DNA of 64,000 bases from Hymenopus coronatus. Its lineage: Eukaryota; Arthropoda; Insecta; Mantodea; Hymenopodidae. The stretch is from assembly GCA_030762935.1 (NCBI GenBank), contig CM060884.1, forward strand, positions 76,427,696 to 76,491,695. The letters run 5' to 3'. A program made the translations under genes and the position numbers. The notes below the pieces were generated by a model. The model did not search any database and was not told where the DNA came from. It saw only the letters and a program-made list of their open reading frames with translations. Numbering within the stretch: the first letter of the stretch is position 1; each line of letters starts with the position of its first letter. Of this stretch, positions 13,231-23,420 are shown in pieces.

Positions 13231-13364
13231 GATGAGAGGAAGGTGCAAACGACCCAACGCCGTTTTGTCCAGTACAAATCCCACATGCGAGCGCTTGGGA
13301 TCGAATCTGGGCCGCCTAGGTGTGAGGTGAGCGCAGCCTACCAAACGTACAACTGGAATCATAA

Positions 13365-14510
13365 ACATTTTTACTTTCTCTACACGCACAATGTACATAG
13401 TGTATAGAGAAGGTATTGCACGAAAAAATTCGATAAGGAGATTTCACCGGAAATACACGTTTTGGGTCCCCCTGGATCCAAAAAAAGTAGTTTTGGAAAC
13501 AGGTCCGTGTGTGTGTGTGTCTGCGTCTGTGGGCAGCATAGCTCAAAAACGAAAAGACCGTTTAAAACCAAACTTGGTTTGGTATCTTCCAAGGATGCGA
13601 CTAGAAGATTTTCAAGAAAATCCCCCACTCCCAACTACCCCTTACATGGAAACAATTTCCCAAATGATGATTTTCTTATTAATGGCCATAGCGACTTTAG
13701 TTAAAATCTCTTTTATTTAAGATATATACTTACCAGATAAATTGTATATCTTGAACTTTCTGGGAATAGTCTCAAAATACTTGTTTATTCTTAATAATTT
13801 TTACTGAATTTTGCATAACTGGTAAACCTAAAAGATATCTACTACACAAGAAATGTAGAAACGATAAAACACACAATTTGTGTTATATACACTTTTTTCG
13901 TGGAGTTGATCGTTTTTGAGATATGCATTGTTTTTAGTTTCAGCTTTGAAAAACTTATACCATTCTCATACAGGGATTTGTCAACTCCTGTCCATACAAA
14001 GGAACTTCAGTCACATAACAACCAGCTTTTGACTATCACTTTAACCTATGGTACTCCCTTATTTCGTTTCTACTTACAAGGAACAAAGTAATAAGACTAT
14101 TTTCTGCTACTTTTTTCTCGATTAGCATGAAGTAAATAGAAGTATAAGCTCTCTAACAATACTTTGTTACAAAGATATAGAGATATAGAGAAAAAGATTT
14201 TTTTCTAGAGTTGACCACTTCCGAGATATTCCTTGTTATTAGTTTCAATTTTAGACTACTTAACTTTTCTCAAACAGGACGTCCTGCATGTTTGTTTTAG
14301 TTTTACTTCTGGCCGTGCACAGAAATGAGTTTCAATGAAAATCACACAGCCAAGGCTTTTAAAAGATTTCATATTCGCTTTAGCCTAGTGTTTTCTCTTG
14401 TTTGCTCTCCACTTATAAGGAACTGCTCAATAAGACAATGTTTATCTCGATTAGCATGACATACATAGATAAAAGCATAATTGTTCGCAACATTGATTAG
14501 TTTGCAGAAC
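13365..14510 (+). mobile_element. HX repeat copy plus appended HX fragment
   Basis: Full left end with palindrome at 13367-13410, TG microsatellite near 13508, right end near 14195. A second right half (14208-14510, from GTTGACCACTTCCGAGATAT) is joined behind it. Confidence 0.6.
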
Positions 14511-15255
14511 AGGCTGATGTGTTCCATTCACAGAGCCTTCTCTAGCTGTTCCACAAACAAATGTTTCTTACAAAACCTTATCTACGTCATTTTAATCTAG
14601 ATAAACATTACCAGAATTGTCTTACTACTTGCTTGCTTGTAAGTAGAAGGGAATTAAGGGAACATATTGAAAGCTGGAAACAATTGACGTTCGGTTCGCT
14701 TTGCGTACTCATTTTTGAGTTATTTAGTTTAAAATTGAAACCAATAAAAATTAATATCTCGAAAACAGTCAATTCTAAAAGAAAGTCTATATGACATAAA
14801 CTACGTATTTTAGCAAGATATACTTTTTTTGTGAATAAACGTCTCTTTAAAGGCTATTCCCAGACAATTCAAATATATACACATTATTTATGATATGAAT
14901 GTCTTTAAAATACGGTACTTTAATAAAAATCGTCAGTGCTCTTTTTTGAGAATATAAACATTTTAGGAAAACATTCCATGGAAACGGTAGCTGAAGGTGG
15001 GTGGATTTTCTTGAAAATCTTCGTGTCGCATCCTTGGAAGATGCTGAAATTAAATAGCAAGTTTGATACTTTACGGAGTTTTTGTTTTTAAGCTGTGCTG
15101 CCCATAAACACAAAGATAGACTGACTAATCTTTCCTTTTTCTAAAAATGTATTTTTCAAAAAATATATGTGTCAAAATATATCTTTCAGGTGAAACCTCG
15201 AATTTTCTGGTGGAATACAATATCTTTTCTATCCACTATGCACATTATTATAAAA
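14508..15255 (-). mobile_element. HX repeat copy, reverse
   Basis: It begins CTGATGTGTTCCATTCACAG, carries AAAATCTTCGTGTCGCATCC at 15016-15035 and ends near 15255 with a degraded palindrome. Confidence 0.6.
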
Positions 15256-16014
15256 GTCGATGGCACTTTCATATGTGAATTTAAGTTAAAATGAGCGAAG
15301 AAGTGGTTCATCAGGAAAACTTTTAAAAGCAGTGCGAGATGATATACTTTGCGGCGGTTCCCATGAGATGGGGTTGATCCCTCATAAAGGTTTTGGAGAT
15401 TATGGTATAGTGTGGGTGTTCAGGAAGGGATCTTTCTCTGGTGTAGTGTTAAGACACAAGTGGTTTACTTTGAGCTCACGATAACTACTGAACTAGTATT
15501 TCTATTCTTTGATATTTTCTGCCATCAAACACACCTCCTAAATGTTCCACTTCCTCTTTACGCGACTGCGCCTATCCTAACTGTATTGCGGCCATATGTA
15601 ACCCATTCGGTTCCCCATGGAATCAAATATCACGTCTTAACCCCACGAGTATTCCATAGCAAGTGAAGTCACGTCACTCGTTTGTATTCGCTATTGTTAT
15701 GTCCACCCTCGGGCAATGGAACTTCACACCTTCGGTTCACTGTCCTTAACGGTACTCTCCTACACAATATTTGTTCGTTCTTAATATAATTTATTGCTCC
15801 TTTATAAATAGTATTTTAATGCCGTGGTATGATACGTACTGTCTCACTTGCAAAAAAGTTTATTTACGTGGGTGGGTTGTGAAGCAGACGTAAATGAAGG
15901 TTCTTTGTTGCAGTATTTTTATGAGAATTCAAAAGTATTAAAGTTTCGAGTATCTGGAGTGAATATTTCATGGTACGATGAACTCTTTTGATTAATGATA
16001 ATATTACGAAAAAA
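15256..16014. other. No recognisable feature
   Basis: Mixed-composition sequence. An 84-codon open frame at 15412-15666 shows no domain and no splice context, and I take it as chance. Confidence 0.4.
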
Positions 16015-16835
16015 AAATCTGATATGTTCTATTCATATGACTGTCTCTACATCTTCGTAACAAATTATTGTTAAAAAGCTTGTTATTCTATCTACTTCAT
16101 GCAAATCGACATACCCATTAGCAAACATTCTTTCTTGTAAGCAGAGGGGAAATAATGGAATACACTAGCCTAAAGAGACAGTCATATCTTTCAAATGGTT
16201 AACATGTGTTTGAAATCCGTTTCTTTGCCAGGAGCTAACAAATTCCCATAGGAGAAAAGTTTGCATATTCTAACTCACAAACCAGTAACAATAAATATCT
16301 AAAAAATGGTCAATTCTAGGAAAAAAAGAAAAAAGTATATTACATAAATCGGGTATTTCAACGAGATCTACATATTTTGTCTACCAAAATTTGTCTAGAA
16401 TTAAGAGGTCCTCAGAGGCTATTCTAAAAAAAATTCAACATATACATTATATTTGTAATTTAAATATATTAAAATACCGTATTTTAATCAAAATCGTTAG
16501 TCATTTTTGAGAAAATTAACATTTTCGAACACTTTTCCACGTAAAGGGTGCTTGGGGGTGGGGGACTTTACTTGAAAATCTTCCTGACATATCCTTGAAA
16601 GACACTGAACTTAAATATCAAGTTTGGTATTTAACAGACTTTTCGTTTTGTAGCTATGCTACCCACAGACATAAACAGTCACACACACGGACATTTTTCT
16701 TAAAATGCTTTATTTTGATTCAGGGGTTTCTAAAACACGTATTTCCGGTGAAATCTTGGTATGATTTTTTGGGTGCATTACAATTCCTTCTCTATACACT
16801 ATGTACATAGTACGTGCAGAGAAAGTAATAAGATT
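16015..16835 (-). mobile_element. HX repeat copy, reverse
   Basis: Right end at 16017 (TCTGATATGTTCTATTCATA). Intact left palindrome at 16787-16830 (CTATACACTATGTACATAGT). Confidence 0.65.
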
Positions 16836-17365
16836 TAGATGATAATCGTTAAAGTTTATTTTATGTTTGTTAGAATATAATGTTGGCTTGTAACTATAAA
16901 CATAAGTATCACTGATAATTATTATTATGATGGTAGATAAAATCAATTTAAAGCGAAAGATTATGGAGCCATGTTAGCAGGAAGGCTTTGGACGTAATGG
17001 ACACTTTTATCACAAGTGTTTTAATTCTGATTAAATGTTGCGAATAAATTGGTTAAACAGAGTTGGTATGAAGTGAATGAAACATATTTACGTCATAACA
17101 AAAGAGGACAAAGAGCTACTTAAGTTAGTTCTGAATGAGATAATATTTTACTGAGAATTTGCAATCACAAAGCGATTTTGAATCTCCGATAAGGCTGATT
17201 AGCTTCCTCACAACGTGATAACAAACAGTCTCAGCATCTACCTAGGTATATAAGTAACTTATCACACTGGTAGCTTCACAACTACTTAGAGAGTAAGTAC
17301 ACACAATATCTTTATTTGATGTCAAAGCTATAACTGGAGAGTACGATGGACATAAAGGGTTACAT
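16836..17365. other. No recognisable feature
   Basis: AT-rich sequence between HX copies. I see no coding or repeat structure. Confidence 0.4.
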
Positions 17366-18350
17366 AGGTTGTATTCCACATAAAAAGTCGATACTGAGCT
17401 TTCTCCGGAAATACACGCAACTGGGCTCCCTGTATCAAACAAAAGTTCTGAGTCTTACAATCACTCATCCTTGATAAAAAGCTTATTCTTATATCTACAT
17501 CTTGCTAATCAGGATAAACATTTCCAGAAATTGTCCTTATTACTTAGTTCCTTGTAAGTCGGAAAGAAAAATTCTAACGTGTTCCATTCACATGATGTCC
17601 TCTAGCTGTTCGGTAAACAAACCTTTTATTCAAAACATTAATCTGTTATCTACATCTGATAATCAAGACAAACATAAGCAGAATTAGTCTTATTACTAGC
17701 TTCCTAGTAGAAGGGAGATAAGAAAATGCACAGGCTAAAGCGATAATCTCGTCCTTTAAAAGCTGGTCACTATGTGAAACAAATGAAACACCAATCTCCT
17801 TGCTTGCCAGGAGTAAACAAACAAGAAAGATATCTTCTCGGTTGAGACAAATTTAAGTGGCTAAAATTAAAACTAATAATCCGGAATATCTCGGAAACGG
17901 TTAAATATACAATAAGATGTATGTAACACAAATTGGTGTTTGAATGAGATCTACCTTTTGTACGGTTTGTCAGTTATACAAAAGCCATGCACCAGGAAGA
18001 GGCTACTCCTAAAACATCAAAGATATGCATTTCGTATGTCATAAAAGTACCTAAAACGTACGGCATTTTAATCAAGCTCGTTAAACTTTGAGACAAATGT
18101 TTCATGTAACGGGTAGTTGAGTGTGGGCCGATTTTCTTGAGCATCTTCGTGTTTAACGATCTTTTGGTTTTGAGCTATGCTGCCCAAGGGCATACACACA
18201 CTCACATGGACCTTTTTCTTAACATGCATTTCTTTGGATTCAGGGGGTCTGAAACATGCATTTCGATGAAATCTCGGTATTAAATTTTTGGGTGGAATAC
18301 AATACCTTCTCTTTACACTATGTACATAGTACGTGTAAAGAAAGCAAAAC
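17366..18350 (-). mobile_element. HX fragments and one reverse copy
   Basis: A short + left-end piece (about 17370-17450), a reverse right-half piece (17465-17576), then a reverse copy (17577-18350) of the GTCCTCTAGCTGTTCGG subfamily, ending in the palindrome ACACTATGTACATAGTACG. Confidence 0.55.
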
Positions 18351-18990
18351 ACACTTTTCGAAAAAGGTCCATATATGCTCTTGCGTGTCTTTGTGTGTGT
18401 GTGTGTGTGTGTGTGTGAAGACAATAGCTCAAAAACAAAAAGTCGGTAAAACACCAAACTTAGTACATAAGTTTAGTATCTTCCAAGGACATTTCTAAAA
18501 GTTCATTTACTCAAAATGGCTCTAATGATTTTATTAAAATGCCATATATGTTAACCCTAGAAAGGTGGCGCTAGTGTGTGTTACATTGGTGGTGGCGCGG
18601 GGTCACCTGCCACCCCAGGAGTAAAATGGTGGTTGTAAGCGAGCTAAATAAATTTTTTGTAAAATGATAACTTATATTTGCCTGTCAGAATAACTGTTGG
18701 TGGTATAAAGATTAGCTTAAAAGTGAAAGTTAAACTATTACAATAGATGATATCTTCTAGAATGACAGTAACTTGGAATAGCAGTGCCACACAATACACA
18801 GACTTCAGTGTTCACCTCACTATATAATGATAATAAGTCAGTTGATAATTTGTTTATATCAACAGTAAAAACACATGTTTTAGTCCCTTTATAATTTAAA
18901 CACAGCTCTTGCACACGATTATTCTGTGGTCTCTAAAGGAGATTTTGCATTTTTTTTATTGTGCTGATTATACACCTGGTAAATGAGTCA

Positions 18991-19173
18991 CTATATTGTG
19001 GAAGCGAGTGCGCAAATATTGAGTTCTTGCTCTTCTGATTTTTGCTCAGTTTCACTATTTGAACTCAGAATTTCAAGTTCATCTTCGCTTTCACTATTTT
19101 CATCACCTAATGTTTCCTCTTCTTCCACTTCCCTTATTAGGGCTAACAACCTTGCCTGTTGTTCGTCGTAACT
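18991..19173 (-). pseudogene. N-terminal remnant of piggyBac-type transposase
   Basis: The reverse-strand frame begins MSYDEQQARLLALIREVEEE and continues with the acidic ENSESEDELEIL, then soon ends. Acidic Ser/Asp/Glu-rich N-termini are typical of piggyBac transposases before the DDE domain, which is missing here. The frame is also open upstream (to 19206). The family call rests mainly on its place inside the TTAA/CCCTAG element. Confidence 0.5.
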
Positions 19174-19202
19174 CATAATGAGATATAAAACAGCCTTACT
19201 TT

Positions 19203-20094
19203 GCAAAACAAGTACGTATTATAGCCACAACTTCTCGAGGACGAGCTATAACTACAGAAACAGTATGCAATAAGCAACGGAAGAGGTGGCCTGGAGTATT
19301 TACCGTGTTTCTTTGAGCCGATGCTCACAAAACAAGTACGTATTATAGCCACAACTTCTCAAGGACGAGCTATAACTACAGAAACAGTATGCAATAAGCA
19401 ACGGAAGAGGTGGCCTGGAGTATTTACCGTGTTTCTTTGAGCCGATGCTCACAAAACAAGTACGTATTATAGCCACAACTTCTCAAGGACGAGCTATAAC
19501 TACAGAAACAGTATGCAATAAGCAACGGAAGAGGTGGCCTGGAGTATTTACCGTGTTTCTTTGAGCCGATGCTCACAAAACAAGTACGTATTATAGCCAC
19601 AACTTCTCAAGGACGAGCTATAACTACAGAAACAGTATGCAATAAGCAACGGAAGAGGTGGCCTGGAGTATTTACCGTGTTTCTTTGAGCCGATGCTCAC
19701 AAAACAAGTACGTATTATAGCCACAACTTCTCGAGGACGAGCTATAACTACAGAAACAGTATGCAATAAGCAACGGGAGAGGTGGCCTGGAGTATTTACC
19801 GTGTTTCTTTAAGCCGATGCTCACAAAACAAGTACGTATTATAGCCACAACCTCTCGAGGACGAGCTATAACTACAGAAACAGTATGCCACACGAGATAC
19901 AATAAGCAACGGGAGAGGTGGCGTGGAGTATTCACCGTCCTTCTTTGAGCAGATGCTCACAAAACAAGTACGTATTATAGCCACAACTTCTCGAGGACGA
20001 GCTATAACTACAGAAACAGTATGGCAGACCAGATACAATAAGCAACGGGAGAGGTGGCGTGGAGTATTCACCGTCCTTCTTTGAGCCGATGCTC
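19203..20094 (+). repeat. Tandem array inside the piggyBac-like element (5 x 124 bp + 2 x 136 bp)
   Basis: ACAAAACAAGTACGTATTAT recurs at 19327, 19451, 19575, 19699, 19823 and 19959, and a partial start is at 19203. Spacing is 124 bp five times, then 136 bp twice because of a 12-bp insertion after CAGTATG. The units contain ACTTCTCGAGGACGAGCTAT. The array sits between the element's right end and the start of the transposase remnant, i.e. in its 5' region. Confidence 0.95.
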
Positions 20095-20448
20095 ACAAAT
20101 AGCCTATTTTCTAGGAATGTGCGGCCTGTACTCCAATGCTAAAGACTGCTAACAAAGGCCAAGGAATGCTGTGAAAGATAAGAGAAAGACAGAGTGCAGA
20201 TATCCAAAAACATTATTCACACCTTGCAAATAAAACTGACTGGGGTTGGAAAATACCCCGCGCAGCCTCTCTAGGGTTAAATGGCAATGATAATGTATAT
20301 TTTGACTAATCTGGTAATAACCTCTCAAGATCTCATTCTACATGAATTTTACTGAGTTTTGCATAATTGGTAAACCGTAAAATATGGACAAAAACCTACC
20401 ACACAAAAAAGGAAGATCACGTTAAAATACACAATTTATGTTATATAC

Positions 20449-20449
20449 A

Positions 20450-20485
<36 letters not shown>
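20449..20485 (+). repeat. Poly-T tract
   Basis: A run of about 35 T inside the right half of the interrupted HX copy, replacing the short T run seen at that place in other copies. Confidence 0.9.
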
Positions 20486-20488
<3 letters not shown>

Positions 20489-20830
20489 GAGTTGACCGTT
20501 TTCGAGATATTCCGAATTAATAGTTTAAATTTTAAGCCACTTAAACATTTCCCATGCGAGAAGACGTGTTGTTTCTCCTTTCTCGCCTATTTACTCCTGA
20601 CAATCAAAAAGGTTGGAATTTTAATTACGTCACATAGCGACCGGCTTTCAAATGACCTGACTATCGCTTTAGCCTGTGCATTTTCTTATTTCCCTTCTGC
20701 TTACAAGGAAGCTAGCAATAAGCCTAATTCTGCTTATGTTTATCTTGATTAGCATGATGTAGATAAAGTTTTGAATAAAAGGTTTGTTTGCCGAACAGCT
20801 AGAGGACATCATGTGAATGGAATACATTAG

Positions 20831-21700
20831 ATTCACAAGCATAACCTCATTATCAGCATGGACTTGCTACAGAATGGTAAAGTGACCTTGGTGAAAACAA
20901 TATCACTAATTTTTGGAAAATGTGACTTAACTCATTCTTCCCCTGTGGTCTTCATATGACACAGGAAACTGAAGAAAGAAAAACACTAATGTCAATAATA
21001 AAACTAGGAAAATATTAAAGCAATTCAGTTTATATACTTGCATATTGTGCGCACTTCATTTATAAAACAGTTATTGTAATAATATCTTCTGTTTTTACTA
21101 AAAATACGCCAGTGATGCATTTTTAAAGAATCGCACAAAAATTCATTTTTAGAGTAAATGGATTTAAAAATAGATGTGAGTTGCTCTAATTGTTATATTG
21201 CTACTAATTAATGTAGAGAAATTAGCACTTTTCCTTTTCTGCTAGACCCTTGACTTTTCAAAATTTAATTATTTATATCGAAGCATTATTCTTGGAGCAT
21301 TATTTTGCAAGTTATATATGATCCTTTAGATAGGAAATATAAATTTATGAAACAAATTAGAGAAAAATTGCAATTTGCGGAACATTTTTAGAATGAAGGA
21401 TGTTAGCAAGAAAATAAGATTTTAATTTGAAAGTGCCTATTATTGAACATGCGCCTACACACATAGTTTAATAATTTAATTGATAACTAAAGTTGGCCAA
21501 ATGAGAAAAACAACAGATTTTCTGAAGGTTAGAATTCATATTATTTCATTGTGAAAAAATGTAGTTTTTAATCTTTTTTTCCGTTTTTGTTGAATTCCAC
21601 TTATTTTTTTACTTTAAGTACTCCAAAAGGTGCAATCTGCGTATTATTTGTGTAATTTATTGCTGTCTTGTATTAATTAATTCATAATTTCTTTAAAGAC
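20831..21700. other. AT-rich, no recognisable feature
   Basis: Low-GC sequence without open frames, repeats or splice-flanked exons that I can support. Confidence 0.5.
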
Positions 21701-23070
21701 TAAGGGTTAGATCACTCGCCTGCCACCATGGCGGCCCACACTTGGATTTGTGGTGGACGAAGCGGCGTCTGGGCGGGTTTCCTCCGGGACATCCGGTTTC
21801 CCCCGCCACTCATTCCACTAAGTGCTCTATCATCACTTTTACTATCCATTTTGCTTACTTTTCATATCATCCACTTCCTCCCGCTCATGTCTGGCTGCGG
21901 GCCAGGTTCTCCATTTTGTGGTTTCGTGCCGTTGGCTCCCCGATAGGTTTCTGACCCCTTGACATCCGCTTGTAAGTCCTAGGGAAGTGTCAGTCCTACA
22001 TATCATCCACTTCCTCACACTCATGCCTGGCTATGGACCAGGTTCTCCATTCATATGTTTCGTGCTGTTGGCTCCCCGACAGGCTTCTGACACCTAGACA
22101 TCCACTTGTAAGTCCTAGGGGAGTGTCTGTCCTACATATCATCCACTTCCTCACACTCATGCCTGGCTACGGACCAGGTTCTCCATTCTGTTGTTTCGTG
22201 CCGTAGGCTCCCCGACAGGCTTCTGACACCTAGACATCCACTTGTAAGTCCTAGGGGAGTGTCTGTCCTACATATCATCCATTTCCTCACACTCATGCCT
22301 GGCTACGGACCAGGTTCTCCATTCATCTGTTTCGTGCTGTTGGCTCCCCGACAGGCTTTTGACCCCTAGACATCCGCTTGTAAGTCCTAGGGAAGTGTCA
22401 GTCCTACATATCATCCACTTCCTCACACTCATGCCTGGCTATGGACCAGGTTCTCCATTCATATGTTTCGTGCTGTTGGCTCCCCGACAGGCTTCTGACA
22501 CCTAGACATCCACTTGTAAGTCCTAGGGGAGTGTCTGTCCTACATATCATCCACTTCCTCACACTCATGCCTGGCTACGGACCAGGTTCTCCATTCTGTT
22601 GTTTCGTGCCGTAGGCTCCCCGACAGGCTTCTGACACCTAGACATCCACTTGTAAGTCCTAGGGGAGTGTCTGTCCTACATATCATCCATTTCCTCACAC
22701 TCATGCCTGGCTACGGACCAGGTTCTCCATTCATCTGTTTCGTGCTGTTGGCTCCCCGACAGGCTTCTGACACCTAGATATCCACTTGTGAGTTCTAGGA
22801 AAGGGTCAGTCCTACATATCATCCACTTCCTCACACTCATGCCAGGCTACGAGCCAGGTTCTCCATTCATCTGTTTCGTGCCGTAGACTCCCCGACAGGC
22901 TTCTGACACCTAGACATCCGCTTGTAAGTCATAGGGGAGTGTCTGTCCTACATATCATCCACTTCCTCACATTCATGCCTGGCTACGGACCAGGTTCTCC
23001 ATTCTGTTGTTTCGTGCCGTTGGCTCCCCGACAGGCTTCTGACACCTAGACATCCACTTGTAAGTCTGAT
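21690..23070 (+). repeat. 136-bp satellite (about 9 units) with a GC-rich head
   Basis: TATCATCCACTTCCTCACAC recurs with 136-bp spacing (21865, 22001, 22137 and onward). Units alternate between two variants (TCTGTTGTTTCGTGCCG versus TCATCTGTTTCGTGCTG), suggesting a higher-order two- to three-unit repeat (21.99-22.40 and 22.40-22.81 are near-copies). The head at 21700-21860 (GGTTAGATCACTCGCCTGCC) looks like the 5' part of a SINE from which the tail was amplified. It ends about 200 bp before gene B's first identified exon. Confidence 0.9.
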
Positions 23071-23267
23071 TGTAAGGGCAGAGTAAGCGGACTACGAAAT
23101 GTTTGAATATCATTGTAAGTTTCACTACATAAGAAATCCAGTTTTACTTTTTTCAGGTCTACTAATTATGGGCGTCTCAGATTGAATGTGTAAAACTGAT
23201 TAGTTAAAATGATTAGTTTGTTAAATAAAGAAATTAAATTGTGTTAAGAGCTTCTGTTTGTCCACAG

Positions 23268-23420
23268 ACTTGTAAAAGCGGCATTAAGATGTCGCTACTG
23301 AATGGTCCAGCGTTTGACACAGCGTCAGTTTCACCTCCTGTATATCACCACACACTCAACAACCAGACATTAGCAAATCCTGCATTAGGTCTGTTCTTCC
23401 TGCTTGGTGCAGTTAAAGCT
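23268..23420 (+). CDS. Gene B exon with hydrophobic N-terminal segment
   Basis: A 153-nt open segment between a pyrimidine-rich acceptor (TTCTGTTTGTCCACAG) and donor GTAAGT at 23421. It ends in phase 0, which joins correctly to the LDLa exon. An in-frame ATG at 23289 gives a 44-residue start containing the sequon NQT and the hydrophobic run [13 protein letters not shown] just before the LDLa module. The run resembles the core of a signal peptide with an A-x-A-like cleavage site (VKA), or a short signal anchor. If the ATG is the start, the n-region is unusually long. The frame is also open upstream to the acceptor (TCKSGIK), so this may be an internal exon and the true start may lie further left. 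Confidence 0.6.

Larger units (their letters stand above)
18551..20280 (-). mobile_element. piggyBac-like non-autonomous element
   Basis: TTAA target-site copies at 18551-18554 and 20277-20280 flank termini that start CCCTAGAAAGG on the left and CCCTAGAGAGG (reverse complement) on the right. TTAA plus CCCTAG termini is the piggyBac superfamily signature. The body holds a short reverse-strand acidic reading frame (18991-19206) and a seven-unit tandem array. The catalytic transposase domain is absent, so it would depend on a transposase supplied elsewhere. Confidence 0.85.
18352..20830 (+). mobile_element. HX copy interrupted by a piggyBac-like insertion
   Basis: The left part is 18352-18554 with the TG microsatellite at 18397-18416. 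The right part resumes at 20277 and ends ATGTGAATGGAATACATTAG at about 20830. Intact copies have ATATTAAAGATATTT at the matching place, so the TTAA used as target site is present in the HX consensus. Confidence 0.65.

Noticed and set aside
15412..15666. Possible small gene
   Set aside because: Hydrophobic but without domain, start context or splice sites. No second line of evidence.
19548..20071. Reverse frames repeating VSVVIARPREVVAIIRTCF
   Set aside because: They are translations of the 124/136-bp tandem array inside the piggyBac-like element; a 124-bp unit cannot keep frame between units.
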